From NCBI RefSeq assembly GCF_029392855.1, contig NZ_CP113945.1:124001-188000 (forward strand): 64,000 nt of DNA, in the 5' to 3' direction. A program made the position numbers and the translations under genes. Under the pieces are notes generated by a model. The model did no database searches, had not been told where the DNA came from, and saw only the letters and a list, made by a program, of their open reading frames with translations. The stretch is from Lactobacillus sp. ESL0680 (GTDB taxonomy: Bacteria; Bacillota; Bacilli; Lactobacillales; Lactobacillaceae). Of the stretch, positions 9,268 to 18,312 are shown piece by piece (the first letter of the stretch is position 1; each line of letters opens with the position of its first letter).

Positions 9268-10017
9268 ATGACTGAAATTTTACGGGTAGATCAAGCTACT
9301 AAAACTTACGGTAAACGTGGTGAAAAGCAATACCAAGCACTAAAAGGGGTCAACTTTGGTGTTGATGCTGGTGAATTTGTGGCCATCATGGGTGCGTCTG
9401 GTTCCGGTAAGACAACGCTGCTTAATATTTTGTCAACTTTGGATAAGCCGACAACTGGCCATGTGTTTATCAATCATGAAGATATTAGCACTTTGAATGC
9501 TAATCAGATGGCGGACTTTCGAAGCAAGCAGATTGGTTTTATTTTTCAAGATTTTAACTTATTAGAGAATCTGACTAATCGGGAGAATATCGCGCTGCCA
9601 TTAACCCTTCAAGGCGTACCGGCACGTAAGATTGATCCGCTGGTTGACAGGATTACTGAGAGACTAGGTATTAAAGAGATTTTGGCTAAATATCCGGCAG
9701 AATTATCTGGTGGTCAAAAGCAGCGGGTTGCTTCAGCACGGGCTCTAGTTCATGAACCAGCAATTTTACTAGCTGATGAACCTACGGGGGCACTAGATTC
9801 AACCAGTGCGCGCGAATTGCTTGATACGATGGCAGACTTGAACCAAAAAGATGGAGTAACCACGTTGATGGTAACTCACGATCCGTTTTCTGCTAGTTTT
9901 GCTAATCGGATTTTATTTATTAAAGACGGTAAGATCGGCGAGCAACTCTTAAAGAAAGATCAATCAAGACAAGACTTTTATCACCTGTTAATCGAGCATT
10001 TGGGCACCGAAGAATAG
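9268..10017 (+). CDS. ABC transporter ATP-binding protein, MacB/BceA type
   Basis: A 249-residue ATPase. Walker A is GASGSGKTT (about residues 42-50), the signature LSGGQKQR, and Walker B ILLADEPTGALD followed by the H-loop VTHD. It belongs to the LolD/MacB/BceA group that powers FtsX-like permeases. It is 10 bp upstream of the first of two such permeases, so the operon is ATPase-permease-permease. In Firmicutes these systems handle cell-wall-active peptide antibiotics such as bacitracin. The partner histidine kinase and response regulator are not adjacent here. Confidence 0.92.
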   Translation: MTEILRVDQATKTYGKRGEKQYQALKGVNFGVDAGEFVAIMGASGSGKTTLLNILSTLDKPTTGHVFINHEDISTLNANQMADFRSKQIGFIFQDFNLLENLTNRENIALPLTLQGVPARKIDPLVDRITERLGIKEILAKYPAELSGGQKQRVASARALVHEPAILLADEPTGALDSTSARELLDTMADLNQKDGVTTLMVTHDPFSASFANRILFIKDGKIGEQLLKKDQSRQDFYHLLIEHLGTEE

Positions 10018-10027
10018 GAAGTAAGTT

Positions 10028-11836
10028 ATGATTTGGAAATTATCGCTTACGGGAATTAAAAGCCGGCTGAAAGACTATCTTGTCCTGTTTTCGGGTCTAG
10101 TTGTTGCCAGCATGATCTTTTATATGTTTCTAACTTTGGCAATTAATCCGGCCTTTTTAAAAAGTAACAGCGGAATATTGCAAGATAATCTGATTACTTT
10201 TATTTTTGGCTTCGGCATTGCCTTGTTAATGATTATTACTGTGGTGTATCTGGTCTATGCCAACTCGTTTTTACTTAGTATGCGTAAGCACGACTATGGT
10301 ATGTTTTTAACGTTAGGAGCTAAAAGTTCACGTATCGGGTTGTTGATTTTTTGCGAAACACTCATCACGGGATTGCTTGCGGCTGCGTTAGGGATAATCC
10401 TTGGCTTTGGTTTAACAGCGTTAGTTGGTCACCTGTTAATCAGCAGGTTAGGCTTGGTAATTGCTTATTTTCAAGTGATTTTGCCCAGTGCGATTTTGGG
10501 GACACTTGCCTTCTTTATTGTCGTTTTCTTTTTGGGTGCGTTACGTAATGTTTATAAATTAACCCATACTAAAGTAATTGATTTATTGCATGAAGATCAG
10601 GAACCGGCAAAGTTTAAGCGGCGGCCAGTTTTACATTCGATTGAGGCAGTCTTGGGCTTAGTCTTATTAGCTGCTGGGTACTGGATTATGCAACAGCACG
10701 GGCTGGATCCGTTTAATGTCATTCCAATTGCCTTAGTAACGATTGTTGCTGGATCATATTTTGTTTTTAATTCTTTATTTACGGCAATTATTGGCTATTT
10801 GATTAATCAGCGCAAGTTTTCTTATCGCGGCATTCGCATGTTTACTTTAGGGCAGTTAAAGTTTCGCTTGCATGATTACACTAAAATTTTAACAGTGATT
10901 TCGTTATTGTTTGCTTTAGCTCTAGGCGCAATTACCGTCGGCCTTAACTTTAATTCTGAAAAGGAAATGACGAAGTCGAGCATCTATTATGATGCAACGA
11001 TAATTAGCAAGTCTCCAGCCGTCCAAAAAGAATTAGCAAAGGTATCAATCAAGTCTAAGCAAACTTACCATTATAAAGAAACTAGACATGGTCTGTATTT
11101 TAACCAAGCAGAATTTAAGAACCAGCCAATAAAAACCGTTGAGACTAAAGGGCAAGGGGACAATCTCACTTGGTCTGAAAAGACACTGCCCACAAGTCAG
11201 CTTGACCGTGCAAGGACCGAGGCCAACAATGAATTTGGCAATCTGCTTCCTAACGGCATAGCGAAAAAGATTCGCTTGGTTTCTGCCGCTAGATTAGCCA
11301 AAGTTAAGGGCCAACAAAAGTTCATCTCGCTAATTAGGGTTAATGACTTTGACAAAGACTACTTAGCATTGCTTAAGATTGAACAGCTGCAGAATAAAGA
11401 AACACCAGCATTTCACACTGTCTATACTGGCAGTAAGCCATATTCCTATCAGGGAATATTGGGGATAGTCAGCGGGTTTGAATTCATGGGCTTCTTCTTA
11501 GGACTGGCGTTCTTAACAATGTTGGCATCAACTTTGATGTTTAAGGTTTTGAGCAGTGCAGCCAGTGATAAATTACGGTACCAAATGCTGTTTAAGATCG
11601 GTACTAGGCGGCAAGTCTTGAAGCGATCAGTCGCTGAAGAAATCGGCATGCTGTTTTTAATACCCGGTATTTTAGGAATTATCGACGTTTTGTTTGGCTT
11701 GCAGCTATTTAGAACAATTTTATTACGGCCGTACGCTGGAATTTGGCTGCCGTTTAGTATTTTTATTGTTTTGTATTTCTTCTATTATGTTTTGACAGTA
11801 CATCTTTACGAAAAAATCGTTCTGGCAAAAAATTAG
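10028..11836 (+). CDS. FtsX-like ABC permease, BceB-type (copy 1)
   Basis: A 602-residue membrane protein with the BceB arrangement: paired helices, a helix block, a large extracellular loop (about residues 310-485), and three C-terminal helices. The first 36 residues are identical to the next gene, and a region around residues 265-315 is nearly identical, while the loop differs strongly. The probable role is sensing or removing wall-active peptides together with the ATPase. The start ATG follows GGAAGTAAGTT. The two permeases could act as alternatives or as a heteromer. Confidence 0.9.
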   Translation: MIWKLSLTGIKSRLKDYLVLFSGLVVASMIFYMFLTLAINPAFLKSNSGILQDNLITFIFGFGIALLMIITVVYLVYANSFLLSMRKHDYGMFLTLGAKSSRIGLLIFCETLITGLLAAALGIILGFGLTALVGHLLISRLGLVIAYFQVILPSAILGTLAFFIVVFFLGALRNVYKLTHTKVIDLLHEDQEPAKFKRRPVLHSIEAVLGLVLLAAGYWIMQQHGLDPFNVIPIALVTIVAGSYFVFNSLFTAIIGYLINQRKFSYRGIRMFTLGQLKFRLHDYTKILTVISLLFALALGAITVGLNFNSEKEMTKSSIYYDATIISKSPAVQKELAKVSIKSKQTYHYKETRHGLYFNQAEFKNQPIKTVETKGQGDNLTWSEKTLPTSQLDRARTEANNEFGNLLPNGIAKKIRLVSAARLAKVKGQQKFISLIRVNDFDKDYLALLKIEQLQNKETPAFHTVYTGSKPYSYQGILGIVSGFEFMGFFLGLAFLTMLASTLMFKVLSSAASDKLRYQMLFKIGTRRQVLKRSVAEEIGMLFLIPGILGIIDVLFGLQLFRTILLRPYAGIWLPFSIFIVLYFFYYVLTVHLYEKIVLAKN

Positions 11837-11854
11837 GGAGAGGATAAAGAAATT

Positions 11855-13663
11855 ATGATTTGGAAATTATCGCTTACGGGGATTAAGAGCAGGTTAAAGG
11901 ACTATCTAGTGCTGTTTTCTGGGTTAGTTGTTGCCAGCATGATCTTTTACATGTTCTTGACGATTGCAATTAATCCGTCATTTATGACCCATGATGTAAA
12001 TGCTCCAGCTAATTATCTCAGCTTTATTTTTGGGGTTGGGATTGTCTTACTTGTGATTATTACGCTGGTCTACTTGATGTATGCCAATTCTTTTTTGCTG
12101 AATATGCGCCAGCATGACTACGGGATGTTCATGATGCTGGGGGCAAGAAGCTCACGGATTGGGATGCTAATTTTTTGTGAAACCTTAATTACTGGGATCA
12201 TAGCGGCAATTGTTGGGATCATTATTGGCTTCGGGTTAACCGGACTAGTCGCCAACCTCATTATTGGTAACTTGGGCCTGCATATTACCCATTTTCAAGT
12301 AATTCTACCGAGTGCAATTTTATGGACGTTAGTCTTTTTTGTAATAATTTTTATCATTGGGGCAATTCATAATGCCCGAAAGCTCACGCGCAGTAAGGTA
12401 ATTGACTTACTTCACGAAGATCAAAAGCCGGTAAAATTGGGTCAACATCCTACTTGGACTGCAATTCAGGCTATTCTAGGCGTTGTGCTGCTGGCAATTG
12501 GCTACTATGTACTCAATTTGTCGTCAGCAATGATCTTTGTAATTGTTCCGGTTGCTTTAGTGACCATCGTTCTTGGGTCATACTTTGTCTTTAACGCATT
12601 ACTAATAGCAGTTATCAATTTCTTGTTAAAGAAAAAGAGCTTTTCCTACCGTGGCATCCGGTTGTTTACGTTGGGGCAATTGAAGTTTCGCTTGCATGAC
12701 TATACCAAGATTTTAACGGTGATTTCATTGTTATTTGCCTTGGCATTAGGGGCAATCACAGTTGGACTGAATTTTAACACGATCAAGGATCAAGCCAAGA
12801 CTAGTAGTTATTACGACGGCACCATTGTCAGCAATTCACCGCAAGTTAACCAGCTGAAGGCTAAGTTGACGATCAAGGATGAGCAGACATTTTACTATAA
12901 AGAAACGGCTAAGTATTTATACTTTAACCAAGCAGAATTTGTTCATCATCCGGTTAAGACCATGCGTTTTGAGCAGCAGAATGGTCAGGCAACTTATCAC
13001 TTACAAACATTGCCGACTAATAAGCTCGATAAGCCAGGAACAACTGCCAATGAAGTTTTTGGCAGTATGGTACCGAATGGAACGCCGAAGGTGATTCAAT
13101 TAGTTAATTCGCAGGAATGGCAAAAAATTGCTGGTAAAAGAGAGTTCGTCCAATTTATTAGGGTAAAGGATTTTGACAAAGATTACCCGACACTTTTGAA
13201 ATTAGGTCAGCTGCAAGCTAAAGAAAAATCCAGCTACGGTGATGTTTTCCAGACCAGTAAGGCGTATGGTTACCAACTGATGCTGGGCATGGCGAGCGGT
13301 TTTGAGTTTATGGGCTTTTTCTTAGGGATTGCCTTCTTAACAATGCTTGCGTCAACGTTGATGTTTAAAGTATTGAGTGGGGCAGCAAGCGACAAGGTTC
13401 GTTATAAGATGCTCTTTAAGATTGGTGTTCGCAAACGCATCTTGCGTCGCTCAATCAGCCGTGAGATCGGAACTTTATTTTTGGTGCCGGGAGTTTTAGG
13501 TGTGATTGATGTTTTATTTGGCTTGAAGCTGTTTAAAGCACTATTGCCTAACCCATACGCTAATATCTGGGTGCCGTTTTTAATTTTTATTGTTTTGTAC
13601 TTCTTGTATTACGGCTTAACCGTTAAGCTTTACGAACGAATTGTATTGACAAAAGAATTATAA
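11855..13663 (+). CDS. FtsX-like ABC permease, BceB-type (copy 2)
   Basis: The paralogue of the preceding gene with exactly the same length (602 residues) and layout, and the same N-terminal MIWKLSLTGIKSRLKDYLV. It starts 18 bp after copy 1 behind GGGAGAGG, so it belongs to the same transcript. The extracellular loop has diverged in sequence while membrane segments such as FRLHDYTKILTVISLLFALA are conserved. This is a local duplication within an operon. Whether both copies share the one ATPase is inferred from the absence of another ATPase gene. Confidence 0.9.
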   Translation: MIWKLSLTGIKSRLKDYLVLFSGLVVASMIFYMFLTIAINPSFMTHDVNAPANYLSFIFGVGIVLLVIITLVYLMYANSFLLNMRQHDYGMFMMLGARSSRIGMLIFCETLITGIIAAIVGIIIGFGLTGLVANLIIGNLGLHITHFQVILPSAILWTLVFFVIIFIIGAIHNARKLTRSKVIDLLHEDQKPVKLGQHPTWTAIQAILGVVLLAIGYYVLNLSSAMIFVIVPVALVTIVLGSYFVFNALLIAVINFLLKKKSFSYRGIRLFTLGQLKFRLHDYTKILTVISLLFALALGAITVGLNFNTIKDQAKTSSYYDGTIVSNSPQVNQLKAKLTIKDEQTFYYKETAKYLYFNQAEFVHHPVKTMRFEQQNGQATYHLQTLPTNKLDKPGTTANEVFGSMVPNGTPKVIQLVNSQEWQKIAGKREFVQFIRVKDFDKDYPTLLKLGQLQAKEKSSYGDVFQTSKAYGYQLMLGMASGFEFMGFFLGIAFLTMLASTLMFKVLSGAASDKVRYKMLFKIGVRKRILRRSISREIGTLFLVPGVLGVIDVLFGLKLFKALLPNPYANIWVPFLIFIVLYFLYYGLTVKLYERIVLTKEL

Positions 13664-13666
13664 ATA

Positions 13667-13694
13667 AAAGGCTGCAAATAATTGCAGCCTTTTT
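13667..13694. terminator. Terminator shared by the ABC operon and birA
   Basis: AAAAGGCTGCAA/TTGCAGCCTTTTT, 4 bp after the permease stop. Its distal arm reaches the birA stop codon, so it can serve both convergent transcripts. Confidence 0.88.
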
Positions 13695-14481
13695 AATTTG
13701 GTCTAATTTTGGTGACTTCACCACTAGTAATTGTGCGTAATTGACCGTGGCAGTCAAGAAGCAGGTTTGCCTTTCGGTCAAGTTTGACGGCAGTCCCCGT
13801 AATTGTCTTTTGTCCCAATTTAACAGTGACTTTTTGCCCAAGCATTGGCAGATGCTTTTGGTAGTCCGATAAGAATTCTCCTTGGGCAAAATTTGGCAGA
13901 AAAGACAAGATGTTTTTAATTAGTTCTGCTACAAAAATGCAAAATTGTTCGGTACTTGGTGGCTCAGCCAGCAAATTAGTGCTGGATGCCAGTTCTTGTT
14001 CTAAGTTAGGCTGATACAAGTTGCAGCCAATGCCGATGACGACTATTTGAGGAGCAATTTGTTCGGTTAAAATCCCAGCGATCTTTTTCCCATGCAAAAG
14101 CAAATCATTAACCCACTTAATGTCGGGAGTGATCTTGAATTGCTGGCGAATCGTTTGGTGCAGGCACCATGCGATTCCAGTAGTTAACAGACCTTGGTTA
14201 TTTGCCGTTAATTGCGGCACCTTGGTAATAAGTGACAAATAAACGCCGCCGGTATTAGAAATAAAGTGGCGTTTTTGTTTGCCGTAACCAGCCGTTTGTT
14301 TGTCGCTGCCAATCAAAATGGGATTAACAAGATGCTTGTCTTGATAGACTTTTTTGGCAATGGTGCTGGTGGAACCAACTTGTTTGTACCAATGAATTGT
14401 TACTAATAAATCTGCTAATAAATGTTTGATTTTTGATTCTTTTGTTAAGTTGATTTGCTCGTTCATAGTATATCCATACAT
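13693..14481 (-). CDS. birA: Biotin-[acetyl-CoA-carboxylase] ligase BirA, without DNA-binding domain
   Basis: Attaches biotin to the lysine of AccB, encoded 6 kb away in the divergent fab/acc operon. The catalytic core shows the GSTSTIAK region, the biotinyl-AMP loop (here AGYGKQKRHF, replacing the usual GRGRxGR), KWVNDLLLHGKKIAGIL, and the C-terminal SH3-like domain. At 262 residues it lacks the N-terminal helix-turn-helix of regulatory BirA, so it should not repress transcription itself. The start is uncertain: ATG at 14481 has no ribosome site; ATG at 14466 (MNEQINL) has a weak GGA upstream and may be the true start. Confidence 0.9.
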   Translation of the reverse strand: MYGYTMNEQINLTKESKIKHLLADLLVTIHWYKQVGSTSTIAKKVYQDKHLVNPILIGSDKQTAGYGKQKRHFISNTGGVYLSLITKVPQLTANNQGLLTTGIAWCLHQTIRQQFKITPDIKWVNDLLLHGKKIAGILTEQIAPQIVVIGIGCNLYQPNLEQELASSTNLLAEPPSTEQFCIFVAELIKNILSFLPNFAQGEFLSDYQKHLPMLGQKVTVKLGQKTITGTAVKLDRKANLLLDCHGQLRTITSGEVTKIRPN

Positions 14482-14501
14482 GCTTTTGATTTTAAAAAAG
14501 C

Positions 14502-14514
14502 TTTGATAATCAAA
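14502..14514. promoter_or_regulatory. FabT-box-like palindrome on the birA side of the divergent region
   Basis: TTTGATAATCAAA is a perfect 13-bp palindrome. It matches the core TTTGAnnnTCAAA described for FabT operators in streptococci and related bacteria. It sits 20-36 bp upstream of the possible birA starts, suggesting FabT control of birA. Confidence 0.6.
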
Positions 14515-14572
14515 ATAAGTTGTTAATTGCTAAGGATAATTTTACCAAAGCTATATTATTTTGGGATATAAT

Positions 14573-14601
14573 TTGACAAATTTGTTAGTTTGCAATATCA
14601 T
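14573..14601 (+). promoter_or_regulatory. Promoter of the fabT-accA operon
   Basis: TTGACA at 14573-14578, a 17-nt spacer, and TATCAT at 14596-14601. The predicted start point is near 14608, giving a leader of roughly 110 nt. Confidence 0.8.
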
Positions 14602-14614
14602 ACTGCCATAAAAT

Positions 14615-14631
14615 ACTTTGATGTTTAAAGT
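14615..14631. promoter_or_regulatory. FabT-box-like operator at the fabT start point
   Basis: ACTTTGATGTTTAAAGT is a near-perfect palindrome with one mismatch to TTTGAnnnTCAAA, immediately downstream of the -10 box. The position suits repression of the whole fatty-acid operon by FabT. Confidence 0.65.
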
Positions 14632-14720
14632 AATTTGGAGGGGATGTTAATTAGCTCAAACAAGCAAAATTAAGCTAACAAAACATGTAATTTATTATTT
14701 GAATAAAAGGGGCAGTGGAA

Positions 14721-15185
14721 GTGGAAGCTAATTTAAAAGAAATAAATAATTTACTGACGACAGTTTATACCGACATCATGCAGGTGGAGGAACGAGAACT
14801 GCATAAAAGTGAATTTAAGGATATTTCGATTAAAGAGGTTCACGCAATTGACGCGATGACGATGTATGACCACAAGACGAGCTCGCAGCTGGCAAAAGAG
14901 CTGATGATTACTGCGGGGTCGGTTACCACGATGGTCAACAACTTAGTGCGTAAGGGCTACGTTGTCAGAATTCACGGCAATGATGACCGCCGCGTTGTAC
15001 GGCTTGGGTTAACTCACCGCGGGCGACTGGTTTATCGGGCACATGATTCGTTTCATCGCTACATGGTGAAGAAGTTTCTCCATGGTTTTGATGACAGTCA
15101 GATTGCGATTATTGAACGCGCGCTGTTGAACTTGCGCGCCTTCCTCGAATTTCCACCCCAAATAGACGGCAAAAAGGAGAAGTAA
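14721..15185 (+). CDS. fabT: Fatty-acid synthesis repressor FabT (MarR family)
   Basis: A 154-residue MarR-type winged-helix protein. The recognition region (SQLAKELMITAGSVTTMVNNL) and the wing (DDRRVVRLGLT) are clear. As first gene of a fab operon it is assigned as FabT, which in streptococci represses fab genes with acyl-ACP as corepressor. A GTG at 14715 is in frame but only 2 nt from the ribosome site AAAGGGG (14706-14712); the GTG at 14721 has 8-nt spacing and is preferred. FabT-box-like sites flank the promoter region. The gene is 3 bp from fabH. Confidence 0.9.
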   Translation: MEANLKEINNLLTTVYTDIMQVEERELHKSEFKDISIKEVHAIDAMTMYDHKTSSQLAKELMITAGSVTTMVNNLVRKGYVVRIHGNDDRRVVRLGLTHRGRLVYRAHDSFHRYMVKKFLHGFDDSQIAIIERALLNLRAFLEFPPQIDGKKEK

Positions 15186-15188
15186 TAA

Positions 15189-16154
15189 ATGGGTCTAAAA
15201 ATAACACAGACCGCGCATTATGTTCCTCCTAAAGTGGTAACTAATGATGATCTTACGGCCATGATGGACACTTCGGATGAATGGATTTCCTCAAGAACGG
15301 GAATTAAGCAGCGTCATCTTGCAAGACAAGAACAGACATCAGATTTGGCTATTAACGTAGCCAACCAATTGCTCAAACAAGCTGATTGTCCAGCTGACCA
15401 AGTAGATTTTATTATTGTGGCGACAATGTCGCCGGATTATTTAACACCGTCGACAGCCGCAATTGTTCAGGGTGCCATTGGTGCCAGCCATGCCTTGGCA
15501 TTTGACTTAAACGCCGCTTGTTCAGGCTTTGTTTATGCCCTAGCCGTGGCTGATAAATTGCTAACAACTTATCGGCGCGGGATTGTCATTGGTGCCGAGG
15601 TCTTATCCAAATTAGTTGATTGGCAGGAGCGGTCAACGGCTGTCCTGTTTGGCGATGGTGCCGGCGGGGTCTTAGTTGAACAAAGCGCTGAGCAGTCATT
15701 GATTGCCGAAGACCTTACCACTTATGGCCAAGACGGTAGTACCTTAACTGCTGGTTACCAGCCGGTTAATTCTGCTTTTAGCAAGGATGAAGCTGCCTCT
15801 CACAAGCATTATTTTGAGATGGATGGGCGAGCTGTTTACCGGTTTGCGACCCATGAGGTGCCTAATTCAATTGAACGTGCTTTGGCTAAGACCGACTGGC
15901 AGCTGACTGATGTTGACTGGTTTGTTTTACACCAAGCTAACGGCCGCATCTTGACCTCGATTGCACATCATTTAGGTGTAAGTGAGCAGAAGTTTTTGAG
16001 TAATGTTGCCAAGTATGGCAACACCTCAGCTGCCAGCATTCCGTTATTGCTTGATGAAGCAGTTACGGCTGGTAAGATTCAGTCGGGACAGAAATTAATC
16101 TTAAGCGGCTTTGGCGGCGGTTTAACTACAGGTACCATTGCAATTATTTTTTAA
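15189..16154 (+). CDS. fabH: Beta-ketoacyl-ACP synthase III (FabH)
   Basis: Starts fatty-acid synthesis by condensing acetyl-CoA (or another acyl-CoA) with malonyl-ACP in the cytoplasm. Its 321 residues are the normal size. The catalytic triad is visible: Cys111 in AACSG, His248 in HQAN and Asn278 in GNTSAAS. The ribosome site AAAAGGAG lies in the end of fabT, so the genes are translationally close. acpP follows after 23 bp. Confidence 0.97.
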   Translation: MGLKITQTAHYVPPKVVTNDDLTAMMDTSDEWISSRTGIKQRHLARQEQTSDLAINVANQLLKQADCPADQVDFIIVATMSPDYLTPSTAAIVQGAIGASHALAFDLNAACSGFVYALAVADKLLTTYRRGIVIGAEVLSKLVDWQERSTAVLFGDGAGGVLVEQSAEQSLIAEDLTTYGQDGSTLTAGYQPVNSAFSKDEAASHKHYFEMDGRAVYRFATHEVPNSIERALAKTDWQLTDVDWFVLHQANGRILTSIAHHLGVSEQKFLSNVAKYGNTSAASIPLLLDEAVTAGKIQSGQKLILSGFGGGLTTGTIAIIF

Positions 16155-16177
16155 CGAATTAAAAGGAGTTTATTAAC

Positions 16178-16426
16178 ATGACAGATGAAGAAATTTTTAA
16201 CAAAGTAAAAGAAATTATCGTTGACGAAACTGGTGAAGATGAAGAAGCTGTTACTCTAGAAGCTAACATCAAGGATGACTTAGATGCCGACAGTTTGGAC
16301 ATTTTTGAAGTAATCAATGAACTTGAAGATGAATTCGACATCAAGATTGAGAGCGAAGAAGGTATCGAGACCGTCCAAGACCTAGTTGACTTTGTTAAAA
16401 AGCAATTAGCTGCGAAAGAAGGTTAA
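16178..16426 (+). CDS. acpP: Acyl carrier protein
   Basis: An 82-residue, very acidic carrier that holds growing acyl chains on phosphopantetheine. The attachment serine is Ser39 in DADSLD. A strong AAAAGGAG ribosome site fits high expression. It lies between fabH and fabK. Confidence 0.96.
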   Translation: MTDEEIFNKVKEIIVDETGEDEEAVTLEANIKDDLDADSLDIFEVINELEDEFDIKIESEEGIETVQDLVDFVKKQLAAKEG

Positions 16427-16429
16427 TTC

Positions 16430-17383
16430 ATGGAATTGACGCCATTTATGAAAAGCCTGGGCCTCAAATATCCGATCTTTCAGGGTGGAATGGCTTGGGT
16501 TGCCGATGGAAAATTAGCTGCTGCTGTTTCTAATGCCGGCGGCTTAGGAATTATTGGTGCTGGTAATGCCCCAGGCAGCGTAGTTGAAGAAGAAATTAAA
16601 GTCGCTAAAAGCCTGACTGATCGGCCGTTTGGTGTCAATGTGATGTTACTATCACCTTACGCCGAAGACGTGGTGAAAGTGATTTTGGCTCATCAAGATA
16701 GCATTGCCGTTGTTACAACTGGTGCCGGTAATCCTGGTAAGTATGTTGCCGACTTTAAGAAGGCTGGAATTAAAGTGATTCCAGTTGTTGGTTCTGTTGC
16801 CTTAGCTCGCATGATGGAACGTGTTGGTGCTGATGCCGTAGTTGCCGAAGGAATGGAATCCGGCGGTCATATTGGTAAGTTAACTACGATGGCCTTAGTA
16901 CCGCAGGTTGTCGATGCCGTGAACATTCCAGTTATTGCGGCCGGTGGGATTGGCGATGGCCGCGGTATGGCTGCTGCCTTTATGCTTGGTGCTGAAGGTG
17001 TACAGATGGGTACGCGGTTCTTAGTCGCTACTGAGTCTAAAGTTCACCCTAATTACAAGAAGGCCGTTTTAAAGGCAAAAGATGCCAGCACGATGGTTAC
17101 CGGCGATTTTGCAGGGCACCCGTCACGTGTCTTAAAGAACAAGATGTCTAAGAAGTACATTAAGCTCGAAAAAGCTGAGGCACTCAAGGATAATCCGGAC
17201 TTTGCGCAATTAGAAGAATTGGGCAGTGGTAGTTTACGCCGAGCTGTAATTGATGGCGATACTGATACAGGTTCGTTTATGGCCGGTGAAATTGCTGGAA
17301 TGGTTGAAAAAGAAGAATCAGCAGCCGACATCCTGAATGATGTTTACACGCAAGCTGATAAGTTATTGAGTGGCAAGAACTAA
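16430..17383 (+). CDS. fabK: Enoyl-ACP reductase II (FabK, FMN-dependent)
   Basis: Reduces trans-2-enoyl-ACP, the last step of each elongation round. The 317-residue TIM-barrel flavoprotein shows the GGMAWVAD start, the FMN-binding AAGGIGDGRGM region and MGTRFL. It is of the FabK/2-nitropropane-dioxygenase fold, not the short-chain FabI fold, so triclosan resistance is expected from the family. Stop-to-start distance to fabD is 2 bp. Confidence 0.95.
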   Translation: MELTPFMKSLGLKYPIFQGGMAWVADGKLAAAVSNAGGLGIIGAGNAPGSVVEEEIKVAKSLTDRPFGVNVMLLSPYAEDVVKVILAHQDSIAVVTTGAGNPGKYVADFKKAGIKVIPVVGSVALARMMERVGADAVVAEGMESGGHIGKLTTMALVPQVVDAVNIPVIAAGGIGDGRGMAAAFMLGAEGVQMGTRFLVATESKVHPNYKKAVLKAKDASTMVTGDFAGHPSRVLKNKMSKKYIKLEKAEALKDNPDFAQLEELGSGSLRRAVIDGDTDTGSFMAGEIAGMVEKEESAADILNDVYTQADKLLSGKN

Positions 17384-17385
17384 CG

Positions 17386-18312
17386 ATGATTGGCTTATTA
17401 TTTAGCGGTCAAGGTGCCCAAAAAACGGGCTTGACGCAGGATCTTTATGAAACAGTTCCAACATATCGGAAGGTCATTGACCAAGCTGCGACGATTTTGG
17501 ACTTTGACTTACCGAGTTTATTATTTGATGAAAACCAAGCTTCTAAACTTGCGTCAACGCGTTATTGTCAGCCGGCAATTTTAGCCATCAGTTATGGACT
17601 ATACCAACTGATTGAAGCTAATTTGCCGGAAGCAAAATTCGGTATTGGTTTAAGTTTAGGTGAATACAGTGCTTTAGCAGCCAGTGGCCATGTCGATTTT
17701 GCGACTGCTCTGCGGCTGATTAAACGTCGCGGCGAATTAATGCAGCAGGCTAGCGATAATGTACCAAGCAAGATGGCAGCTGTGATGAAGGCAGATCTGG
17801 CTGATGTTCAAACTGCCTGTAAAGAAGCAACGAGTTTGGGAGCTGTTGGTGTTGCCAACGTTAATACTCCCCAGCAGATCGTTATTGGTGGTGCAACTGC
17901 TGCTGTTGACCAAGTTACTAGTGAACTAACAGCTGCTGGCAAACGGGTTGTTCCGCTAAAGGTCAGCGGTGCTTTCCATACGCCAGTAATGGCACCAATT
18001 CAAGCTGATTTAAACGCTGAATTGCGCGCGGTTGATTGGCAAGCAGGGAATTTTCCTGTTTACAGTACAACTACACAGAAAGAATTTTCACCAGAAAATC
18101 TGACTGCTAATTTAACGCAGCAGCTTGTCTCAACTACCTACTTTGCTAAGACATTGTCTGAACACAAAGCTGATCTAACTGCGGTTATTGAAGTTGGCCC
18201 GGGTAGAACTTTGATTTCATTTGCGCGTAAACTTGACCGCAAATTGCCAACTTATCGCTTGGACAGCAGTATAGAACTGCAAAAGACCATTGCGGCATTG
18301 GAGGCACATTAA
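17386..18312 (+). CDS. fabD: Malonyl-CoA:ACP transacylase (FabD)
   Basis: Loads malonyl groups from CoA onto ACP. The 308-residue protein has the FSGQGAQ start motif, the nucleophile Ser90 in GLSLGEYSAL and the catalytic His in GAFHTPVM. Its stop overlaps the fabG start by one base (TAATG), which suggests translational coupling. Confidence 0.96.
   Translation: MIGLLFSGQGAQKTGLTQDLYETVPTYRKVIDQAATILDFDLPSLLFDENQASKLASTRYCQPAILAISYGLYQLIEANLPEAKFGIGLSLGEYSALAASGHVDFATALRLIKRRGELMQQASDNVPSKMAAVMKADLADVQTACKEATSLGAVGVANVNTPQQIVIGGATAAVDQVTSELTAAGKRVVPLKVSGAFHTPVMAPIQADLNAELRAVDWQAGNFPVYSTTTQKEFSPENLTANLTQQLVSTTYFAKTLSEHKADLTAVIEVGPGRTLISFARKLDRKLPTYRLDSSIELQKTIAALEAH

Noticed and set aside
13693..14481. 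BirA as transcriptional repressor of the fab/acc operon
   Set aside because: The protein lacks the N-terminal helix-turn-helix; FabT with its box-like sites is the better regulator candidate.
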